Below, piece by piece: positions 1 through 11,537 of a DNA stretch of 64,000 nt. The position numbers and the translations under genes are program-made. Under the pieces are notes generated by a model that saw only the letters and a program-made list of their open reading frames with translations, did not search any database and was not told the origin of the DNA. This DNA is from Chloroflexota bacterium (GTDB taxonomy: Bacteria > Chloroflexota > Anaerolineae > JAAEKA01). Location of the stretch: NCBI GenBank assembly GCA_034717495.1, contig JAYELL010000076.1, forward strand, positions 62,001-126,000. The letters run 5' to 3'. Each line of letters begins with the position of its first letter. The stretch's first letter is position 1.

Positions 1-573
1 CTTGACGGCAATACTGGCAAAAAAGGAGACCAGCCCCAGGATCAGAATCGCCGGGTGACCCCCACGGTAGAAGCGAGCCGAGGCAAAAAAGCTGAACAGT
101 AATAAAAAGGCCGCCAGCGGTTCCCGGAAGAGATAATGGCTGTAGGGCCATGCCAGCGTGCCCAGGCCATACGCCAGGCTGCTTACAGCGCCCAACGCCG
201 GGGAAGCGCCCAAATCCGTCAGAAGGAGGTATAACAGGCCAGCCGTCAACGCCGTGACCAGCATGGTTAACAGCACCGACGATTGAAAGCTGCCGAGTCG
301 CGGGATAAGCGCTGAAAGCGCGTAGAATGGGGATAAAAGCACTGAATAGAGCCATCCGTGGCGTTGAACACTGCCCAGATCGCCGTCCAGTGCGGCTTGA
401 GTGCCCTTCAGGAAGAACCACTCGTCGGGGTTGTGGGGGATCCCGCTGTTGGTCAACAGGTAGACGAAAGCCAGAAAGGCGGTGATTGCCATCGCCGTCG
501 CCAGCAACAGAGTCACTGCTGGTCTCGCCGTCGATGTCTGGCCTGGCGGGCTTTCCGTCTTTTGATCGTTCAT
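1..573 (-). CDS. GT-C-like polytopic membrane protein, 5' part only
   Basis: Reading the minus strand from an ATG at 573 gives 191 codons with no stop before the window edge, so the 3' part lies outside. The protein has a short polar N terminus, a first membrane segment (about residues 20-42), then an external loop starting HNPDEWF, followed by further hydrophobic segments rich in Leu, Ala and Phe. An acidic pair (D-E) in the first loop after the first membrane helix is typical of GT-C glycosyltransferases of the PMT/ArnT type, which use polyprenyl-phosphate sugars outside the membrane. That assignment is inference from topology and the one motif. It is divergent from the response regulator gene at 917. 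Confidence 0.6.
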   Translation of the reverse strand, partial: MNDQKTESPPGQTSTARPAVTLLLATAMAITAFLAFVYLLTNSGIPHNPDEWFFLKGTQAALDGDLGSVQRHGWLYSVLLSPFYALSALIPRLGSFQSSVLLTMLVTALTAGLLYLLLTDLGASPALGAVSSLAYGLGTLAWPYSHYLFREPLAAFLLLFSFFASARFYRGGHPAILILGLVSFFASIAVK

Positions 574-830
574 CGTCGTGAAAGATGGGGCTAACCCCGT
601 GTCAATCCCGTTAGTCTATCACAGGAACGCTTTTGAACCAAACAACGGCAATATATGAAACTTCTGTCATGGTTCCTTGTCATTTTGTTCATCTTCGTTT
701 CATATCGCCATGGTAAATTGAAGCGGAAGGGATGTAGGCGTGCCCCCTCCGGGGCACCTCCCCCGTTTCTGAAAATCGATTCACAGGAGTCCAACAATGG
801 ACGGCAGTGGCAATAAAAATAGTGGGACTT
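574..830. other. Divergent intergenic region
   Basis: No convincing gene. The short open frames here have no ribosome site and low-complexity translations. A 9-bp inverted pair, ATATGAAAC (653-661) and GTTTCATAT (697-705), lies upstream of the response regulator promoter and could be an operator. That is only a possibility. Confidence 0.5.
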
Positions 831-859
831 TTGCTGTACCTCTTCCCCGGTGGTATAAT
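831..859 (+). promoter_or_regulatory. Sigma70-type promoter of the response-regulator operon
   Basis: TTGCTG (831-836), a 17-bp spacer and a perfect TATAAT (854-859). Transcription should begin near 866. This puts the upstream in-frame ATG at 797 before the transcript and supports the ATG at 917 as the start. Confidence 0.7.
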
Positions 860-916
860 CAGTTCGATTCTATGGTTGCTGTGCAGCCAATGCCAGATGA
901 GAAGGGGTCCGATCCG

Positions 917-1600
917 ATGCGTGTGTTGATTGTCGACGATGATCCTCCAAGTTTAAAAATGACCGCCTTCCTGTTGGCGGAAGAGGGCTATGAAGTAGTC
1001 ACGGCCGACAACGGAACCGATGCCCTGCGCCTGGTGGAAGAGGAGATACCCGACCTGGTCATTCTGGATGTCATGATGCCCGGTCTGGATGGGCTGCAGG
1101 TAACACAGCGTATCCGGCAGAGCATGAATCTGCCCATCATCATGCTTTCGGCCAAGGGCGAAACCAGCGATCGTGTTTCAGGGCTCGATGTTGGTGCAGA
1201 CGATTATCTTGCCAAACCCTTTGAGCCGTCAGAATTGCTTGCACGGGTACGGTCGGTGTTGCGGCGCGCCGAGGCTTTCACCTTCGGCGAGCCCGAGTCT
1301 GCCCTGGTCGCCGACGGTTTTCATCTCGACCCGGTAACAAATATCGTTCGTTTACCCAGTGGGGATAATGTCGAATTAACGCCCATTGAGTTCCGATTAT
1401 TACACTGTCTGGTGCGAAACCAGGGGCGTTCGCTCAGTCATGAGCAGATTATCAGCAATGTGTGGGGCTATGACTACGACGGTTACAGCAATCAGGTTGC
1501 GGTTTATGTGCGCCGCCTGCGTCTCAAAATCGAAGTTGATCCGGAAGAACCCAGGCACCTGCTCACGGTCAGGGGGCTTGGATATAAATTTGTGCTGTAA
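917..1600 (+). CDS. OmpR/PhoB-family response regulator
   Basis: A 227-residue DNA-binding response regulator. The receiver domain (about 1-115) has the acidic cluster D7-D8-D9, the phosphoacceptor D51 in ILDVMMPG, S78 at the Thr/Ser position and K100 in LAKPFEP. A winged-helix effector domain follows (about 130-225) and ends in the usual TVRGLGYKF. The start at 917 is chosen because a GAAGGGG ribosome site precedes it and the promoter lies between 831 and 859; the longer in-frame extension to 797 has no family homology by eye. It is the first gene of a run ending with a histidine kinase at 11259, its likely partner. Confidence 0.93.
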   Translation: MRVLIVDDDPPSLKMTAFLLAEEGYEVVTADNGTDALRLVEEEIPDLVILDVMMPGLDGLQVTQRIRQSMNLPIIMLSAKGETSDRVSGLDVGADDYLAKPFEPSELLARVRSVLRRAEAFTFGEPESALVADGFHLDPVTNIVRLPSGDNVELTPIEFRLLHCLVRNQGRSLSHEQIISNVWGYDYDGYSNQVAVYVRRLRLKIEVDPEEPRHLLTVRGLGYKFVL

Positions 1601-1633
1601 TCGGCGCCGCCAGCCGTTACGGAGGGCACGCCC

Positions 1634-4600
1634 ATGAAACCACCGATCGGGATGGACAGCTATCGAAACGAACAGCGCGGGGGATGGATCGGCCTGCTGA
1701 CTCGAACCGGCCTGGCGCTGGTTTGCGCGCTGCTGCTTTTTGCCGGCTTACAGCAGGTGATTTCCCGCGCTTCCGCCTCGTCTGTAGATTCCAACAGGAA
1801 GACTACCCGCGCAGCCGCCCCGGAAAGCCCCGAAGCGGAGACGGAATGGAACGACTTCTTTCCCAGCGGCTGGGTTTCCGAGACACCCTTCGACGCGGGA
1901 ATTACCGCCAGCAACCCTGATGGCTTCGAGCTTCAAAATGCCCTGTATCAGGTTTCCACTGACGGCGGCGTTACCTGGAGCGGCTGGTTGACCGATGATT
2001 TGACCATCGCCAGCCCGGTCAGCACCTCGTTGAAACTGACGGTCACCGGCCTCACCACGCCCGACAGCCCGCCCGCAAACCTCAACGGGAACCAAATCTA
2101 TTTCCGGGTAGAGAGAAAACAAGCTGGGTGGGTTGACAGCGGGAAGTATTCGATCACCGTCGACACCGAGGCGCCATTCGCACCATTCGACATGATCAGC
2201 ACCCCCGATACCTGGACCAATATCAACAGCTTCAGCGAGTCCTGGGAATACCAACCGGGCCCTTCCGCTGTCGTGGGCGCCTACTATCGGCTCAATACCC
2301 TGCCTTCATTTCCAACCGATGGCACCTTCGTTACGACGACCAATGCCATCTCCGACATCCAGGTGCCCGCCGAGGGGACGCACAACCTTATCGTATGGCT
2401 GGTCGACCAGGCCGGCAACGTCGACCACCGGCGCAGGGGCTTCGGAGACCCGTTCAAGCTGGACCTTACTGCACCAACAGTCTCCGCCGAACCTGATCAG
2501 CCGCCTACCGGCAGCGGTTGGTACACGAACCCGGTAACCGTTACCTTCGATCCCTCTGATCCCCCCGGAGACCCTAGTCAGTCAAGCGGTGTCGCTTCCT
2601 GGGGCTGGCAGTTGGACCAGATCACCACCAGTTCGGCCCTGAGCACTGTCATCGTTTCCGATCTGGACCACGAGATCATCATAACCGCGACCGATAACGC
2701 CGGCAACACCATGGCACCGGCAACTTCCCGCATCCGAATCGATGGCGTAGCACCGGTACTAACCTATACCGTCTCGCACCAACCTGGCATTACGGGCTGG
2801 TATTCTACGCCTCTCACCATCAGCTTCCACCTGACCGACCAACTCTCGCAACCGGATCAGGTCACCTGGCAGTTGGATGACCAGCCGCCGGTCACAAGTC
2901 CCGAGGCATTCGTGTCTGGCAATGGCCACCACACCATGCAGGCATTCGGCAAAGATAAGGCCGGAAACCGCAGCCTGCCAGTTGAGATCGACTTTTCCAT
3001 CGATACCATCCCGCCCACCACCACCGTGGTCATCACGCCGGCGATGGCGTCGACGGGCTATTTCACCGCACCTGTCTCCGGCCACCTGGAGGCCGTGGAC
3101 GCACCGCCCGGTGCGCCGCCCGATTTTGGATCCGGCGTGCAGGCAACCTGGCTGCGCATCAACGGGGGGAATTGGGCACCGGCTGAGCCCTTCCAGTTTG
3201 ACGACGATGGCAGCTTCCTGCTCGAGTACCAGAGCATGGATTTCGCCACCAATCTTGAGGAGATACACCAGTTTACCATAGCCCTGGATGCCACCCCGCC
3301 CGGGTCGCCCATCCACTTCACTTTCGAACCGACGGGTTGGGCAAGCGAAAACAGCTTCGTAATGACCTGGCAGAATCCTGCCGATTCCAGCGGTATCGCC
3401 GGTGCATTCGTTCACCTGGGCGACCCGCCGGGCCCGGGCGAGGGAGAATTCTTCGAAAACACGACCGTGATTGACAGTTACTCCGTTCCCGCCGAGGGTG
3501 AATGGCCCCTGTGGGTCTGGCTGGTGGATGCTGCCGGCAATGCCAGCCCGCCAACCGGGATGGGTGTGCTGCGTTTCGATGGAACGCCGCCCCTGGTAAC
3601 CCTCGACTTCAATGGCCCGCTGGGCAGCCATGGCTGGTATGTGGGCACCATCGATGCCACCATCGCCATCGCTGACACGGGCAGCGGTCCCTCTTTTTTG
3701 CGCTACCGCACCAACGGGAATCCCTGGCAGCAGACAAGCGAGCTCCAGGTATCCCTGGCGATCGACCAGCCTGGAAACAACCTGCTGACCTATGAAGGTC
3801 AGGACCTGGCAGGCAACAGCTCCGGCCCCTACACAGAGACCTTCCAGCTCGACGCCGATCCGCCGGGTCCACCGATCGCGCCCCAGATCGTACCAGACAC
3901 CTGGAGCAGTAGTAATCAATTCACGGTGACCTGGAGCAACCCGCCGGACACATCAGGTGTAGCATTGCTCCATGCCAGTTTCGATCCGCCGTCGGATCCA
4001 CAGGGCTCATTTTCCGTTCCCGCCGGGGACCAGACTACCAGCCTGCAGGCCCCGGGCCAGGGCGCCTACGATCTCTATATGTGGCTCGAGGACCGGGCGG
4101 GCAACGTCGATTTTGAGCAGGCCGTGTTGCTGGAAGAAGGGCTGCGCTTCGACCAGACCCCGCCGGTGACGACAGTCAGCTTCGATGCCGAACCCAGCGA
4201 CGACGGCTGGTTCCGTGAAGAGGTGATCGTCTCTTTGCAGGCCAGCGACGATCACGCCGGCGTGAGAACGACCTTTTGGGAACTGAATGGCCAGGCGCCC
4301 GTAGCATCCAACTCCCTGTCCATCCAGGAGGAAGGTGTGCATACCCTGGCCGTGTACAGCATCGATCACGCGGGCAATATCGAGCAGCCCACCGAACATA
4401 TCGTGAAGATAGATACGCGGGCGCCGCTAGCCTCCCTCTATCCGCTGGCGAAATACAGCGCCTCCCGTGGCGAGCAACCGCGCATTCATGTCGCATGGGA
4501 TGGCAATGATGGCGAACCCGTAAGCGGCGTTGAAGTTTCCGGTCTTGACCGCTACGAAGTTCAGGTGCGCGAAGGCGCTGCGGGCCAGTGGCAGACCTGG

Positions 4601-5548
4601 ATCACAACTTCGCTCAAATCGCTGCCCTACGATCAAGGTGAGCGAGGCAAGGTCTATGCCTTCCGGGTGCGGGCCAATGATCGAGCAGGAAACGTTTCAC
4701 AGTGGCAGGATGCCGGCGGTGAGAACCGCACGCTGCTCGATCCGGTCAACAACGGCGATTTCCAAAACTACAGTTGGGCAGGATGGACGGTTCGCCAAGA
4801 AATCCTTCTCGATCCACTCCAGGAAACCGATCTTTTCCCGGGAGAAACCGTCGCCGCCATGAGACTGGGATCGGTACAGTGGATGGCTTGCGCACTGGCC
4901 GGATATCCAATGTTGCCAACCCCACGGTGCGGCGACTCCTGGTCCAGCCTCGCCCAAACCATCTCGGTACCCGAGCAGGAGGATGTGCCAGAACCGGTAC
5001 TGGAATTCTGGTACCGGATCCAGACCTACGACCAGATCAGCACTACTAACACCATATGGGCAAGCCGACTCTGCACACCCTCCAACCCGGCTGATCCTGA
5101 AGACTCCTGGTTCTGGTGGGTCGATTCCTTTGACGTTTCTGCGGAAAGCAGTGATACGGGCGAGGTTGACATCCTTCTCCGGGACGGCAATCCGGAGGAG
5201 CAAATCACCGATGACGACCCCAACCCTCCAATCCTCTTCCGCGATATGGGCTGGCAAATGGGATCGATCGACATGAGCCCCTATGCAGGCCAGACGGTGA
5301 CCCTGGAGTTCGCCAGCCACAACCGCCTGGACAATCGCTTCAATACCTGGACCGATGTCCAGGGCATCCGGCTTCGGGGCGAGCAACACCAGCTGTTTAT
5401 GCCGCTGACGCCGCAAAATGCAGGGCTTCCTCCCGACGAACCCGTTGTTTGCTATCCGCTAGGCCCACCCGATCCCGATCTCCAGGATCAGCCCATGACG
5501 CTCATGCCCCAACCGGCGAATCGTACCCCGGCTGAGAGAATACGGTAA
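1634..5548 (+). CDS. Large exported Ig-like repeat protein
   Basis: 1304 residues. An N-terminal membrane or signal segment (about 22-44) is followed by roughly ten beta-sandwich repeats of 80-110 residues. Each opens with a D-x-x-(A/P)-P boundary and ends with a D-(Q/N/K/R)-A-G-N motif. These resemble the Ig-like/OmpL47-type repeats of bacterial surface proteins. Two alternating repeat types are visible, one with a TW...F...W core and one with GWY...V. The last 300 residues form a different, Cys-containing module with an LFMPL stretch near the end and no LPXTG motif. A GGAGGG ribosome site lies 8 bases before the ATG. It sits 33 bases after the response regulator stop, so co-transcription is likely. 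The function is unknown; an adhesion or sensing role is inference. Confidence 0.8.
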   Translation: MKPPIGMDSYRNEQRGGWIGLLTRTGLALVCALLLFAGLQQVISRASASSVDSNRKTTRAAAPESPEAETEWNDFFPSGWVSETPFDAGITASNPDGFELQNALYQVSTDGGVTWSGWLTDDLTIASPVSTSLKLTVTGLTTPDSPPANLNGNQIYFRVERKQAGWVDSGKYSITVDTEAPFAPFDMISTPDTWTNINSFSESWEYQPGPSAVVGAYYRLNTLPSFPTDGTFVTTTNAISDIQVPAEGTHNLIVWLVDQAGNVDHRRRGFGDPFKLDLTAPTVSAEPDQPPTGSGWYTNPVTVTFDPSDPPGDPSQSSGVASWGWQLDQITTSSALSTVIVSDLDHEIIITATDNAGNTMAPATSRIRIDGVAPVLTYTVSHQPGITGWYSTPLTISFHLTDQLSQPDQVTWQLDDQPPVTSPEAFVSGNGHHTMQAFGKDKAGNRSLPVEIDFSIDTIPPTTTVVITPAMASTGYFTAPVSGHLEAVDAPPGAPPDFGSGVQATWLRINGGNWAPAEPFQFDDDGSFLLEYQSMDFATNLEEIHQFTIALDATPPGSPIHFTFEPTGWASENSFVMTWQNPADSSGIAGAFVHLGDPPGPGEGEFFENTTVIDSYSVPAEGEWPLWVWLVDAAGNASPPTGMGVLRFDGTPPLVTLDFNGPLGSHGWYVGTIDATIAIADTGSGPSFLRYRTNGNPWQQTSELQVSLAIDQPGNNLLTYEGQDLAGNSSGPYTETFQLDADPPGPPIAPQIVPDTWSSSNQFTVTWSNPPDTSGVALLHASFDPPSDPQGSFSVPAGDQTTSLQAPGQGAYDLYMWLEDRAGNVDFEQAVLLEEGLRFDQTPPVTTVSFDAEPSDDGWFREEVIVSLQASDDHAGVRTTFWELNGQAPVASNSLSIQEEGVHTLAVYSIDHAGNIEQPTEHIVKIDTRAPLASLYPLAKYSASRGEQPRIHVAWDGNDGEPVSGVEVSGLDRYEVQVREGAAGQWQTWITTSLKSLPYDQGERGKVYAFRVRANDRAGNVSQWQDAGGENRTLLDPVNNGDFQNYSWAGWTVRQEILLDPLQETDLFPGETVAAMRLGSVQWMACALAGYPMLPTPRCGDSWSSLAQTISVPEQEDVPEPVLEFWYRIQTYDQISTTNTIWASRLCTPSNPADPEDSWFWWVDSFDVSAESSDTGEVDILLRDGNPEEQITDDDPNPPILFRDMGWQMGSIDMSPYAGQTVTLEFASHNRLDNRFNTWTDVQGIRLRGEQHQLFMPLTPQNAGLPPDEPVVCYPLGPPDPDLQDQPMTLMPQPANRTPAERIR

Positions 5549-5553
5549 TACCC

Positions 5554-7401
5554 ATGAGTACTTTCTCGGAACGCGGTAAATCCACCGACCGGCAGAAAAC
5601 AGCCGAACAGGCCAACGCACTCTATGATCAAGGCATGGCCCACTACCAGCGGCGGGAGTGGGGCCAGGCGTTGGACTGTTTCACCCGGTTGAAGCAGATC
5701 CGGCCCGATTGGCCCGGAATCAACTCGTTGATCGACGAATCCCGCTGGTTTCTGCAGCTGGAGCAAGTCGATTCTGGCGATGCCAACGGCTCTGTTTCCG
5801 CCCAGGAGGATACTGGCAGAGGGCAGCGAGGCATTCGCTGGCTGTTGCCGGTCGCCATCGTGATCGGGTTGCTGGGTGCGCTGACATTGTGGCAGGGATG
5901 GATCCCCGGAATCGATCTTGGCCGGAGCCTGGAACGGGAGGCCCTCTACAACCGGGGACAGGCCAGCCTGGCCGTGGGTGACTACGCCGGCGCCAGGGAG
6001 GCTTTTGCCGCGCTCTCGGTGCTCGATCCAGGCAACCCGGCGGCCCAGCAAGGGCTGGAACGGGCCTCCCGCCTGGAGAAGCTGGCCCAATCCTATCAGG
6101 AAGCTGAGGCTGCCATCGAGGCCGCCGATTGGGATACCGCCGAGGCCAACCTGCTGGCCATCCTGGCGCTGGATCCAGCCTATGGCGAGGCCGCCGGCCT
6201 GTTGACTGCCGTCATCCACCAGCGCGACGCCTCCCAGCTGTTCGACAAGGGTGTGTCGGCCTACGACTCGGGCGACTATTCGATAGCCATTCAGTATCTC
6301 TCGCGGCTGGCCGACCTGGACCCGGCCTACCAGCGGGATGCCGTCAGGGAACTGCTTTTTGTGCTCTATCTCAGCGAGGGCAGGGCGCTGCTGGCGACGC
6401 CTGACGCCGGCAGCGATACCATCCGCCAGGCCATCGGGCGTTTCGGCAATGCGCTGGCCTTGCGTCCCCGCAACGTCGAGGCAGGGGCCGAAAGCCAGGT
6501 TGCCAACCAGTATCTTGCGGCGCGCCAGGCCTATGAACGGCAGGATTGGCGGCAGGCGGAGAACCATCTGCGCGCGCTGCTCGAGCAGGACTCCGAATAT
6601 GCTGATGGGCAGGTGAGAGAGCTATACTTCCAGGTCCTGACCGCCCGGGCCGACCAGGCTCGATCAGCCGGATTACTGGACGACGCGTTCACGGACTATC
6701 AGCAGGCACTGGCCCTGTCTGTCCAGGACGCTTCTGCAGCCCGGAATGGGCTGGACGCCCTGAGCGCAATCTTCACTCCCACGCCGGCGGCCACGGCCAC
6801 CCCAACGCCATCGCCCCTTCCGACGCCCTTCGTCGAGGTGGCTGCCGACATCCTGAACGTGAGACTCGGGCCAGGAACCGATTTTCCTGTCCTTGGGCAG
6901 GTTCGCGCCGGTGAGCGAATGGCCCTGGTTGGCCGCAACGAGAGCGGTGATTGGGTGGTGGTGTGCTGTGTCAACGGTCAACCAGGCTGGCTGGCAGCCC
7001 TGCTGGTCACAACCAATGCCGATATAGACTCCTTGCCAGTTGGACTGCCGCCGACGCCGGTGGCAACGGATACGCCAACGGCAACTCAAACCGCGACGCC
7101 AACACCTACGGAAACGCCTGGGGAGACGGGATCACAGCCGGGATCGGGCAAACCCAGCCGGCCGCCACCCACGCCCACCAGGACGCTGGTGCCACCAACA
7201 GGGACGGCGGTACCATCTACCGACACACCGGTACCATCTACCGACACACCGATACCATCTACTGACACACCGGTGCCGCCAACAGACACACCGGTGCCGC
7301 CAACAGACACACCGGTGCCGCCAACAGACACGCCGGTGCCGCCAACAGACACACCAGTACCACCGACCAGTACGCCGACCAACACACCGAAACCTCGTTG
7401 A
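5554..7401 (+). CDS. Membrane-anchored TPR protein with SH3 domain and Pro/Thr tail
   Basis: 615 residues. A cytoplasmic TPR-like N-terminal segment (about 1-70, with Q-x-R-x-E-W-x-x-A-L) is followed by one membrane helix (about 92-112, [18 protein letters not shown]). Outside the membrane come several further TPRs (about 125-385), a bacterial SH3 domain (about 415-480, with [17 protein letters not shown]) and a Pro/Thr/Asp tail of PPTDTPV heptads (about 490-615). The domain order suggests a cell-wall-facing scaffold. It starts 5 bases after the preceding stop, so it belongs to the same operon. The tail DNA is a 21-bp tandem repeat and may vary in copy number. Confidence 0.82.
   Translation: MSTFSERGKSTDRQKTAEQANALYDQGMAHYQRREWGQALDCFTRLKQIRPDWPGINSLIDESRWFLQLEQVDSGDANGSVSAQEDTGRGQRGIRWLLPVAIVIGLLGALTLWQGWIPGIDLGRSLEREALYNRGQASLAVGDYAGAREAFAALSVLDPGNPAAQQGLERASRLEKLAQSYQEAEAAIEAADWDTAEANLLAILALDPAYGEAAGLLTAVIHQRDASQLFDKGVSAYDSGDYSIAIQYLSRLADLDPAYQRDAVRELLFVLYLSEGRALLATPDAGSDTIRQAIGRFGNALALRPRNVEAGAESQVANQYLAARQAYERQDWRQAENHLRALLEQDSEYADGQVRELYFQVLTARADQARSAGLLDDAFTDYQQALALSVQDASAARNGLDALSAIFTPTPAATATPTPSPLPTPFVEVAADILNVRLGPGTDFPVLGQVRAGERMALVGRNESGDWVVVCCVNGQPGWLAALLVTTNADIDSLPVGLPPTPVATDTPTATQTATPTPTETPGETGSQPGSGKPSRPPPTPTRTLVPPTGTAVPSTDTPVPSTDTPIPSTDTPVPPTDTPVPPTDTPVPPTDTPVPPTDTPVPPTSTPTNTPKPR
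7195..7395 (+). repeat. 21-bp tandem repeat coding PPTDTPV heptads
   Basis: About nine imperfect copies of a 21-bp unit, such as CCGGTGCCGCCAACAGACAC plus one base, encode the Pro/Thr tail of the TPR/SH3 protein. A related array lies near the end of the next gene (about 8800-9030). Both are coding repeats, not CRISPR. Confidence 0.8.
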
Positions 7402-7429
7402 CGTCCACGTCGCGCAACCAGTCTCGTCC

Positions 7430-9040
7430 ATGCGAACCATCCCACCGCTGCTCCGGCAACGCTGGCTTCAGTTAATCGTTGCCTCGATCATCTTTTTGTT
7501 GCCGCTGGCTGCGCTGCCCGTGGCGGTATCTCAAGGTGCCCAATTGCAGCCCCTGGCCCTGCGCGGTCAGGCGGTACAACGCATTGTAATACGGGGCGAT
7601 GAGACCGGCACATCGTTATACGTTGAATCGATGGGTGGTCTGCAACGAAGCGACGACGACGGCTGGACCTTCCGTCAGGTCGGTACGGATCTGCCGCGTA
7701 GTGGACTGGGCAGGATTTCCTTCCTGGATTGGCACGCCGATTTCGTCGAGCCCGGGCGCCTCTACGTCCTGATCCAGGCGGACGAACGGATACAGCTGTT
7801 CCAAAGCGTCGATGGGGGCGACAACTGGCGCCTGGCCTCGACGCTGGCTACCGGAACCCGCGATAATCCATCCGAAACAGCACCAGGGAGATGGCATCTG
7901 GCGGTGGCGCCCTCGGTGGCCGAACGCCTCTATCTGACCGATGGGGTCAACGTGTGGGGTAGCCGGAACGGCGGGCGGAACTGGCAGGAACTGGCCCCGT
8001 TGCCCGGCGCTTCCCACGATAGCCCGGCACGCCTGCTGACGGTTGATGGCCAGGACGCTGACCAGGTCTACGCGTCGACCAACGCCGGAGCAATGATCAG
8101 TGAAAACGGCGGCACCACCTGGCAGCCTGCAATCCTGCCCGGCCAGGTGACCCGAATCGCCAGCCTGGTGACCGCGTTCGACCGGCCAGGACTTCTTTAT
8201 GCCGGTGGTGAAAACCAGGTATTTGTATCCCGTGACAGCGGGGTCACCTGGTTCGCCGCCGATCTGCCCGGCGCCATCGGGCTGATCGATCATCTGCTGG
8301 TGGATCCCGCCGTTGGCGAGACAGTCTACGCCCTCGACGAGAGGAATCAGCTGTTTCGCACCGACGATGGGGGCCAGCGCTGGCAGACAGTGCCCACCGG
8401 CTCCAACCAGGCACTGGGCGATCTGGGCATGGGTTCGCTGGACCGAAGCCGCCTGTTTTTGGCCAGTGATCAGGGTATCTGGGTGCTGCCGGTAACTTCG
8501 TTGCAGCCGGCCATGCCGGTGCTGCCGACCCCGATCCCAACCGATACAGCCACGCCGGAGCCAACGGCGACACTCACTGCCACTGCCACGACCCCGCCCA
8601 CGGTTGAGCCAGTGCTTCCCTCGGCCACACCTTCGGCGACCGCTACACCGCTTCCGACGAAGACTTCGACGCCAACAGTGAGACAATCACCTTCGCCACC
8701 ATCCCAGGTCACACCCACGGCTACACATACACCCGCCAACCTGACAACGGCCACGCCTGCGCCTGTACCGACCAACACGCGTCGGCCGCGGCCAAGCAAA
8801 ACGCCCAGGCCCACCAACACGCTTGTGCCACCCACCGATACACCGGCGCCGCCAACCAACACGGCGGTACCGACCGATACGCCGGTGCCTCCTACAGACA
8901 CACCAATACCCCCAACCAATACACCGGTACCTCCCACTGACACACCGGTACCTCCTACTAACACGCCTGTGCCGCCGACCGATACCCCGGCACCACCGAC
9001 CAATACGCCTCCGCCGCTGGCAACTCCTGGACCGCGATGA
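7430..9040 (+). CDS. Secreted BNR/Asp-box beta-propeller protein with Pro/Thr tail
   Basis: 536 residues. A signal peptide or membrane anchor (about 10-36) precedes a propeller built from Asp-box repeats: [40 protein letters not shown] and TDDGGQRW. This is the pattern of sortilin/sialidase/Ycf48-like propellers. From about residue 362 to the end it is a Pro/Thr tail like that of the preceding protein. The ATG at 7430 is chosen because the signal peptide begins there; the same frame is open back to 7040, but that part is the antisense-like reading of the neighbour's repeat. The stop overlaps the histidine kinase start (ATGA, 9037-9040), so the two are translationally coupled. Ligand unknown. 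Confidence 0.8.
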   Translation: MRTIPPLLRQRWLQLIVASIIFLLPLAALPVAVSQGAQLQPLALRGQAVQRIVIRGDETGTSLYVESMGGLQRSDDDGWTFRQVGTDLPRSGLGRISFLDWHADFVEPGRLYVLIQADERIQLFQSVDGGDNWRLASTLATGTRDNPSETAPGRWHLAVAPSVAERLYLTDGVNVWGSRNGGRNWQELAPLPGASHDSPARLLTVDGQDADQVYASTNAGAMISENGGTTWQPAILPGQVTRIASLVTAFDRPGLLYAGGENQVFVSRDSGVTWFAADLPGAIGLIDHLLVDPAVGETVYALDERNQLFRTDDGGQRWQTVPTGSNQALGDLGMGSLDRSRLFLASDQGIWVLPVTSLQPAMPVLPTPIPTDTATPEPTATLTATATTPPTVEPVLPSATPSATATPLPTKTSTPTVRQSPSPPSQVTPTATHTPANLTTATPAPVPTNTRRPRPSKTPRPTNTLVPPTDTPAPPTNTAVPTDTPVPPTDTPIPPTNTPVPPTDTPVPPTNTPVPPTDTPAPPTNTPPPLATPGPR

Positions 9041-11259
9041 CAGCCAACGTCTCCCGCATGAGAAGGACCGAACAGCGCTACGGGCTCCCCACCAGGTGGC
9101 TGTTGGTGGTCATTGGGGTGCTCTGGCTGGTACTCGATCCCAGGGCTTCCCAGCCCATGCTGGTTGCTGCCTACGCGTTGTTCACTTTTGTCGCCACGGC
9201 GTTTTTTGCGACCAGATGGGCAACCCATACCAGGCCAGCGTTGCCCATCTGGATCTGTCACGGCGTGGACGCGCTCTTCGTCACCGCTCTGATCGCGCTG
9301 GACGGCGGGCTGACCAGCCCTTTCTACCTGCTCTATCCCCTGCTGGCATTGCAATCGCTTGTGTTTGCAGCGGACGCGCCAGCGCTGGTATGGTTGCCAT
9401 TCCTGTATGGCCCTCTTTACGCGGGAGCCTTGTTCCGGGCCCACGGCTCCCTGGCCTTCCTGACCGAACGCTTTTTCCTCACCCGCTATCTGCTCTTGTT
9501 CCTGCTGACGGTCGCCATCGCCGCAATCAGCTGGGCCATGAGTCGCCGTCTGCAGGAAGTTGACCAGCTGCGCGCTGCCCTGGATGCCCGCAGTCGGGAC
9601 CTGGCCAGCCAGACCCAGGCCCTGCAACAAACTGCCACCGATCTGCGGGACCGGGTGCTGGAACTGCGGTCCCTCCAGGAAGTAGCCAAGGCGCTGTCCG
9701 CCACCCTCTACCTCAACGATACCCTGCGGGCCATTGCTAACAGGTTGCGCCTGCTCACAGGCTCGCCCTACTGCGCTGTGGCGCTGCTGGATGGCGAAAG
9801 GCGATCCCTGAGCATCCTCGTGTCGCCCGACGACACGGTAGGGCCCGCCAGTTGGCCCGTTTCACTGGAGAATAACCCGGCGCTGCTCGACGCGTTCCAG
9901 ACTGGTCGGAGTCGCGTGCTGACTACGGAGGGTGCGAGCCCGCGCACCGGTGGCACTCAACCCTGGCCCGTCGCCGAGGTGGAAGTAACGCCCATGACGA
10001 TTCGTGGAGAGTCCATCGGCGCTCTCCTGGTTGGATTCGACAACACGGTGCCGGTCGACAGACGGCCGCGCAGCCTGATCGAAAGCTTCGCCTACTTCGC
10101 TGCCACCTCCATAGAAAATGCCCGCCTGTACAGCAATGTTGCCGAAAAAGGGCGCGAGCTGGAAGCGGTGTTGGCGGGCATTGGCGACGGCGTGGTCGTA
10201 GCAGATACCCAGGGGCAGCTAAGATTGATGAACCCCGTCGCCGCCCGGATATTCGCCCTGGATGCCCCGCTGGTTGGCGCGCCGCTGGCTGAGATTCTGC
10301 CCAGCAGCGAATTGCTCGATCTGATGGAAAAAACGGCCACTTCGGGAGAGGTGAGTATTCGAGAATTGCCCATTCCCACGGCGGGGCTCAGCGCCGACGG
10401 TGAAGTGCGTACCTTTCAGGCCCTGGCGGCCCCGATCTACAGCGACACCGAAACCGGCGATCAGATCGGTGACGTCGTAACCGTCTTGCGCGACATCACC
10501 GCGCAGAAGGAATTGGAGCGCATGAAATCCAACTTCCTCTCGGTGGTATCGCACGAGCTCAAGACCCCCCTTCACTCGATCAAGGGCTTCGTCGATATCA
10601 TCCTGATGGGCAAAACTGGCCCGGTGACCGAGCTGCAGCAGGACTTTTTGAGTACCGTGCAGGAGCAGACCGGTCATCTGCAACGCCTCATCGAGGACCT
10701 GCTGGAATTTAGCCGCTTGGAGTCGGGACAGATTCGGCTGCGACCTGTGAAGGTCTACACCACCGATCTGGTGGATACTGTTGTTGGCAAGCTGACGCCC
10801 CTGGCCGACAGCAAGCAGCTTATGCTCCATCAGGACATGCCATTGGATTTCCCCGCCATCGAGGCTGACTCCATGCGGCTGGAACAGGTGCTGACAAACC
10901 TGGTGGAAAATGCCATCAAGTTTACAGCAGAGGGGGGCCAGGTCCGCATACAAGGGTGGGACCGGGGAGAATCGGTGGAGCTTTCTGTAGTTGATACCGG
11001 TATCGGTATCCCTCCAGAGGAACACGAGAGGATTTTCGATCGCTTTTATCAGGTGGATAGCAGCGTCCGCAGGCGTTACAAGGGCACAGGCCTGGGGCTG
11101 ACCATCTGCAAACACATTGTCAACCGCCATGGTGGAAACATCTGGGTGGAAAATGCTAACGGGTCCGGTAGTGAATTCCGGTTCACCTTGCCCAAGGTTT
11201 TCACCAAGGAAAGCGCCGCCGAGGCCGCCCTGGATTTTGGGGGTCTGCCGCGATCTTAG
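9037..11259 (+). CDS. Membrane sensor histidine kinase with GAF and PAS domains
   Basis: 740 residues. About six membrane helices (16-168) precede a coiled-coil linker (about 168-215), a GAF domain (about 215-365) and a PAS domain (about 370-490, [15 protein letters not shown]). HisKA follows with the phosphoacceptor H506 in [11 protein letters not shown], then HATPase with N, G1 (DTGIGIP), F and G2 ([12 protein letters not shown]) boxes. The start overlaps the BNR gene stop by four bases. It is the only sensor kinase in this run and is the likely partner of the response regulator at 917. The unusual feature is that three envelope proteins are encoded between the two partners. Confidence 0.92.
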   Translation: MTANVSRMRRTEQRYGLPTRWLLVVIGVLWLVLDPRASQPMLVAAYALFTFVATAFFATRWATHTRPALPIWICHGVDALFVTALIALDGGLTSPFYLLYPLLALQSLVFAADAPALVWLPFLYGPLYAGALFRAHGSLAFLTERFFLTRYLLLFLLTVAIAAISWAMSRRLQEVDQLRAALDARSRDLASQTQALQQTATDLRDRVLELRSLQEVAKALSATLYLNDTLRAIANRLRLLTGSPYCAVALLDGERRSLSILVSPDDTVGPASWPVSLENNPALLDAFQTGRSRVLTTEGASPRTGGTQPWPVAEVEVTPMTIRGESIGALLVGFDNTVPVDRRPRSLIESFAYFAATSIENARLYSNVAEKGRELEAVLAGIGDGVVVADTQGQLRLMNPVAARIFALDAPLVGAPLAEILPSSELLDLMEKTATSGEVSIRELPIPTAGLSADGEVRTFQALAAPIYSDTETGDQIGDVVTVLRDITAQKELERMKSNFLSVVSHELKTPLHSIKGFVDIILMGKTGPVTELQQDFLSTVQEQTGHLQRLIEDLLEFSRLESGQIRLRPVKVYTTDLVDTVVGKLTPLADSKQLMLHQDMPLDFPAIEADSMRLEQVLTNLVENAIKFTAEGGQVRIQGWDRGESVELSVVDTGIGIPPEEHERIFDRFYQVDSSVRRRYKGTGLGLTICKHIVNRHGGNIWVENANGSGSEFRFTLPKVFTKESAAEAALDFGGLPRS

Positions 11260-11308
11260 AAACTTCTCACGTCCAGGACTGCCAACCGTCACGGACGGCT
11301 TCGATGGG

Positions 11309-11338
11309 CTCCCGCGTTCGCGGGGATGACAGCGGGAG
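11309..11338. repeat. Dispersed palindromic repeat fragment
   Basis: CTCCCGC (11309-11315) pairs with GCGGGAG (11332-11338). Inside lies a perfect CCCGCG-TT-CGCGGG hairpin (11311-11324) followed by GATGACAGCGGGAGTGA. A related element with the same GGATGAC core occurs at 62221-62269. It lies between the kinase and degV and might also act as a transcript end, but no T-run follows. Confidence 0.5.
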
Positions 11339-11405
11339 TGACGCAAGCGCGAGTTTCTTCCATGGCTGCATCCCATTGCGGTGGTGGGATGGGTAGCAGC
11401 GTTTG

Positions 11406-11414
11406 TGGTATACT
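11406..11414 (+). promoter_or_regulatory. Extended -10 promoter upstream of degV
   Basis: TG-G-TATACT (11406-11414) fits the extended -10 pattern. No good -35 element is seen at the right distance. Transcription would start near 11421 and give a leader of about 115 bases. Confidence 0.45.
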
Positions 11415-11537
11415 ATGTTCCTGTTGGCCAGGTCTTCCGGTTAGCAAAACAAAATGGTTGCTTTCTTGGGCCCTGCGCTGCCGTCGATCCTGACTGTTTT
11501 TTTCGCCGAATAATCAATCAAGTTGAGGAGGATACCC

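Noticed and set aside
797-916. N-terminal extension of the response regulator to ATG 797
   Set aside because: A 17-bp-spaced promoter with perfect TATAAT lies inside it, and the receiver domain begins at 917.
2759-3919. 386-codon open frame antisense to the Ig-like repeat gene
   Set aside because: Shadow frame produced by the GC-rich third-position pattern; no domain features.
7195-9030. CRISPR-like arrays in the 7.2 and 8.8-9.0 kb repeats
   Set aside because: Contiguous in-frame coding repeats without unique spacers.
8470-9630. 386-codon antisense frame with VGGTGVS repeats
   Set aside because: It is the reverse complement of the Pro/Thr repeat coding region; the repeat is explained by the PPTDTPV tail.
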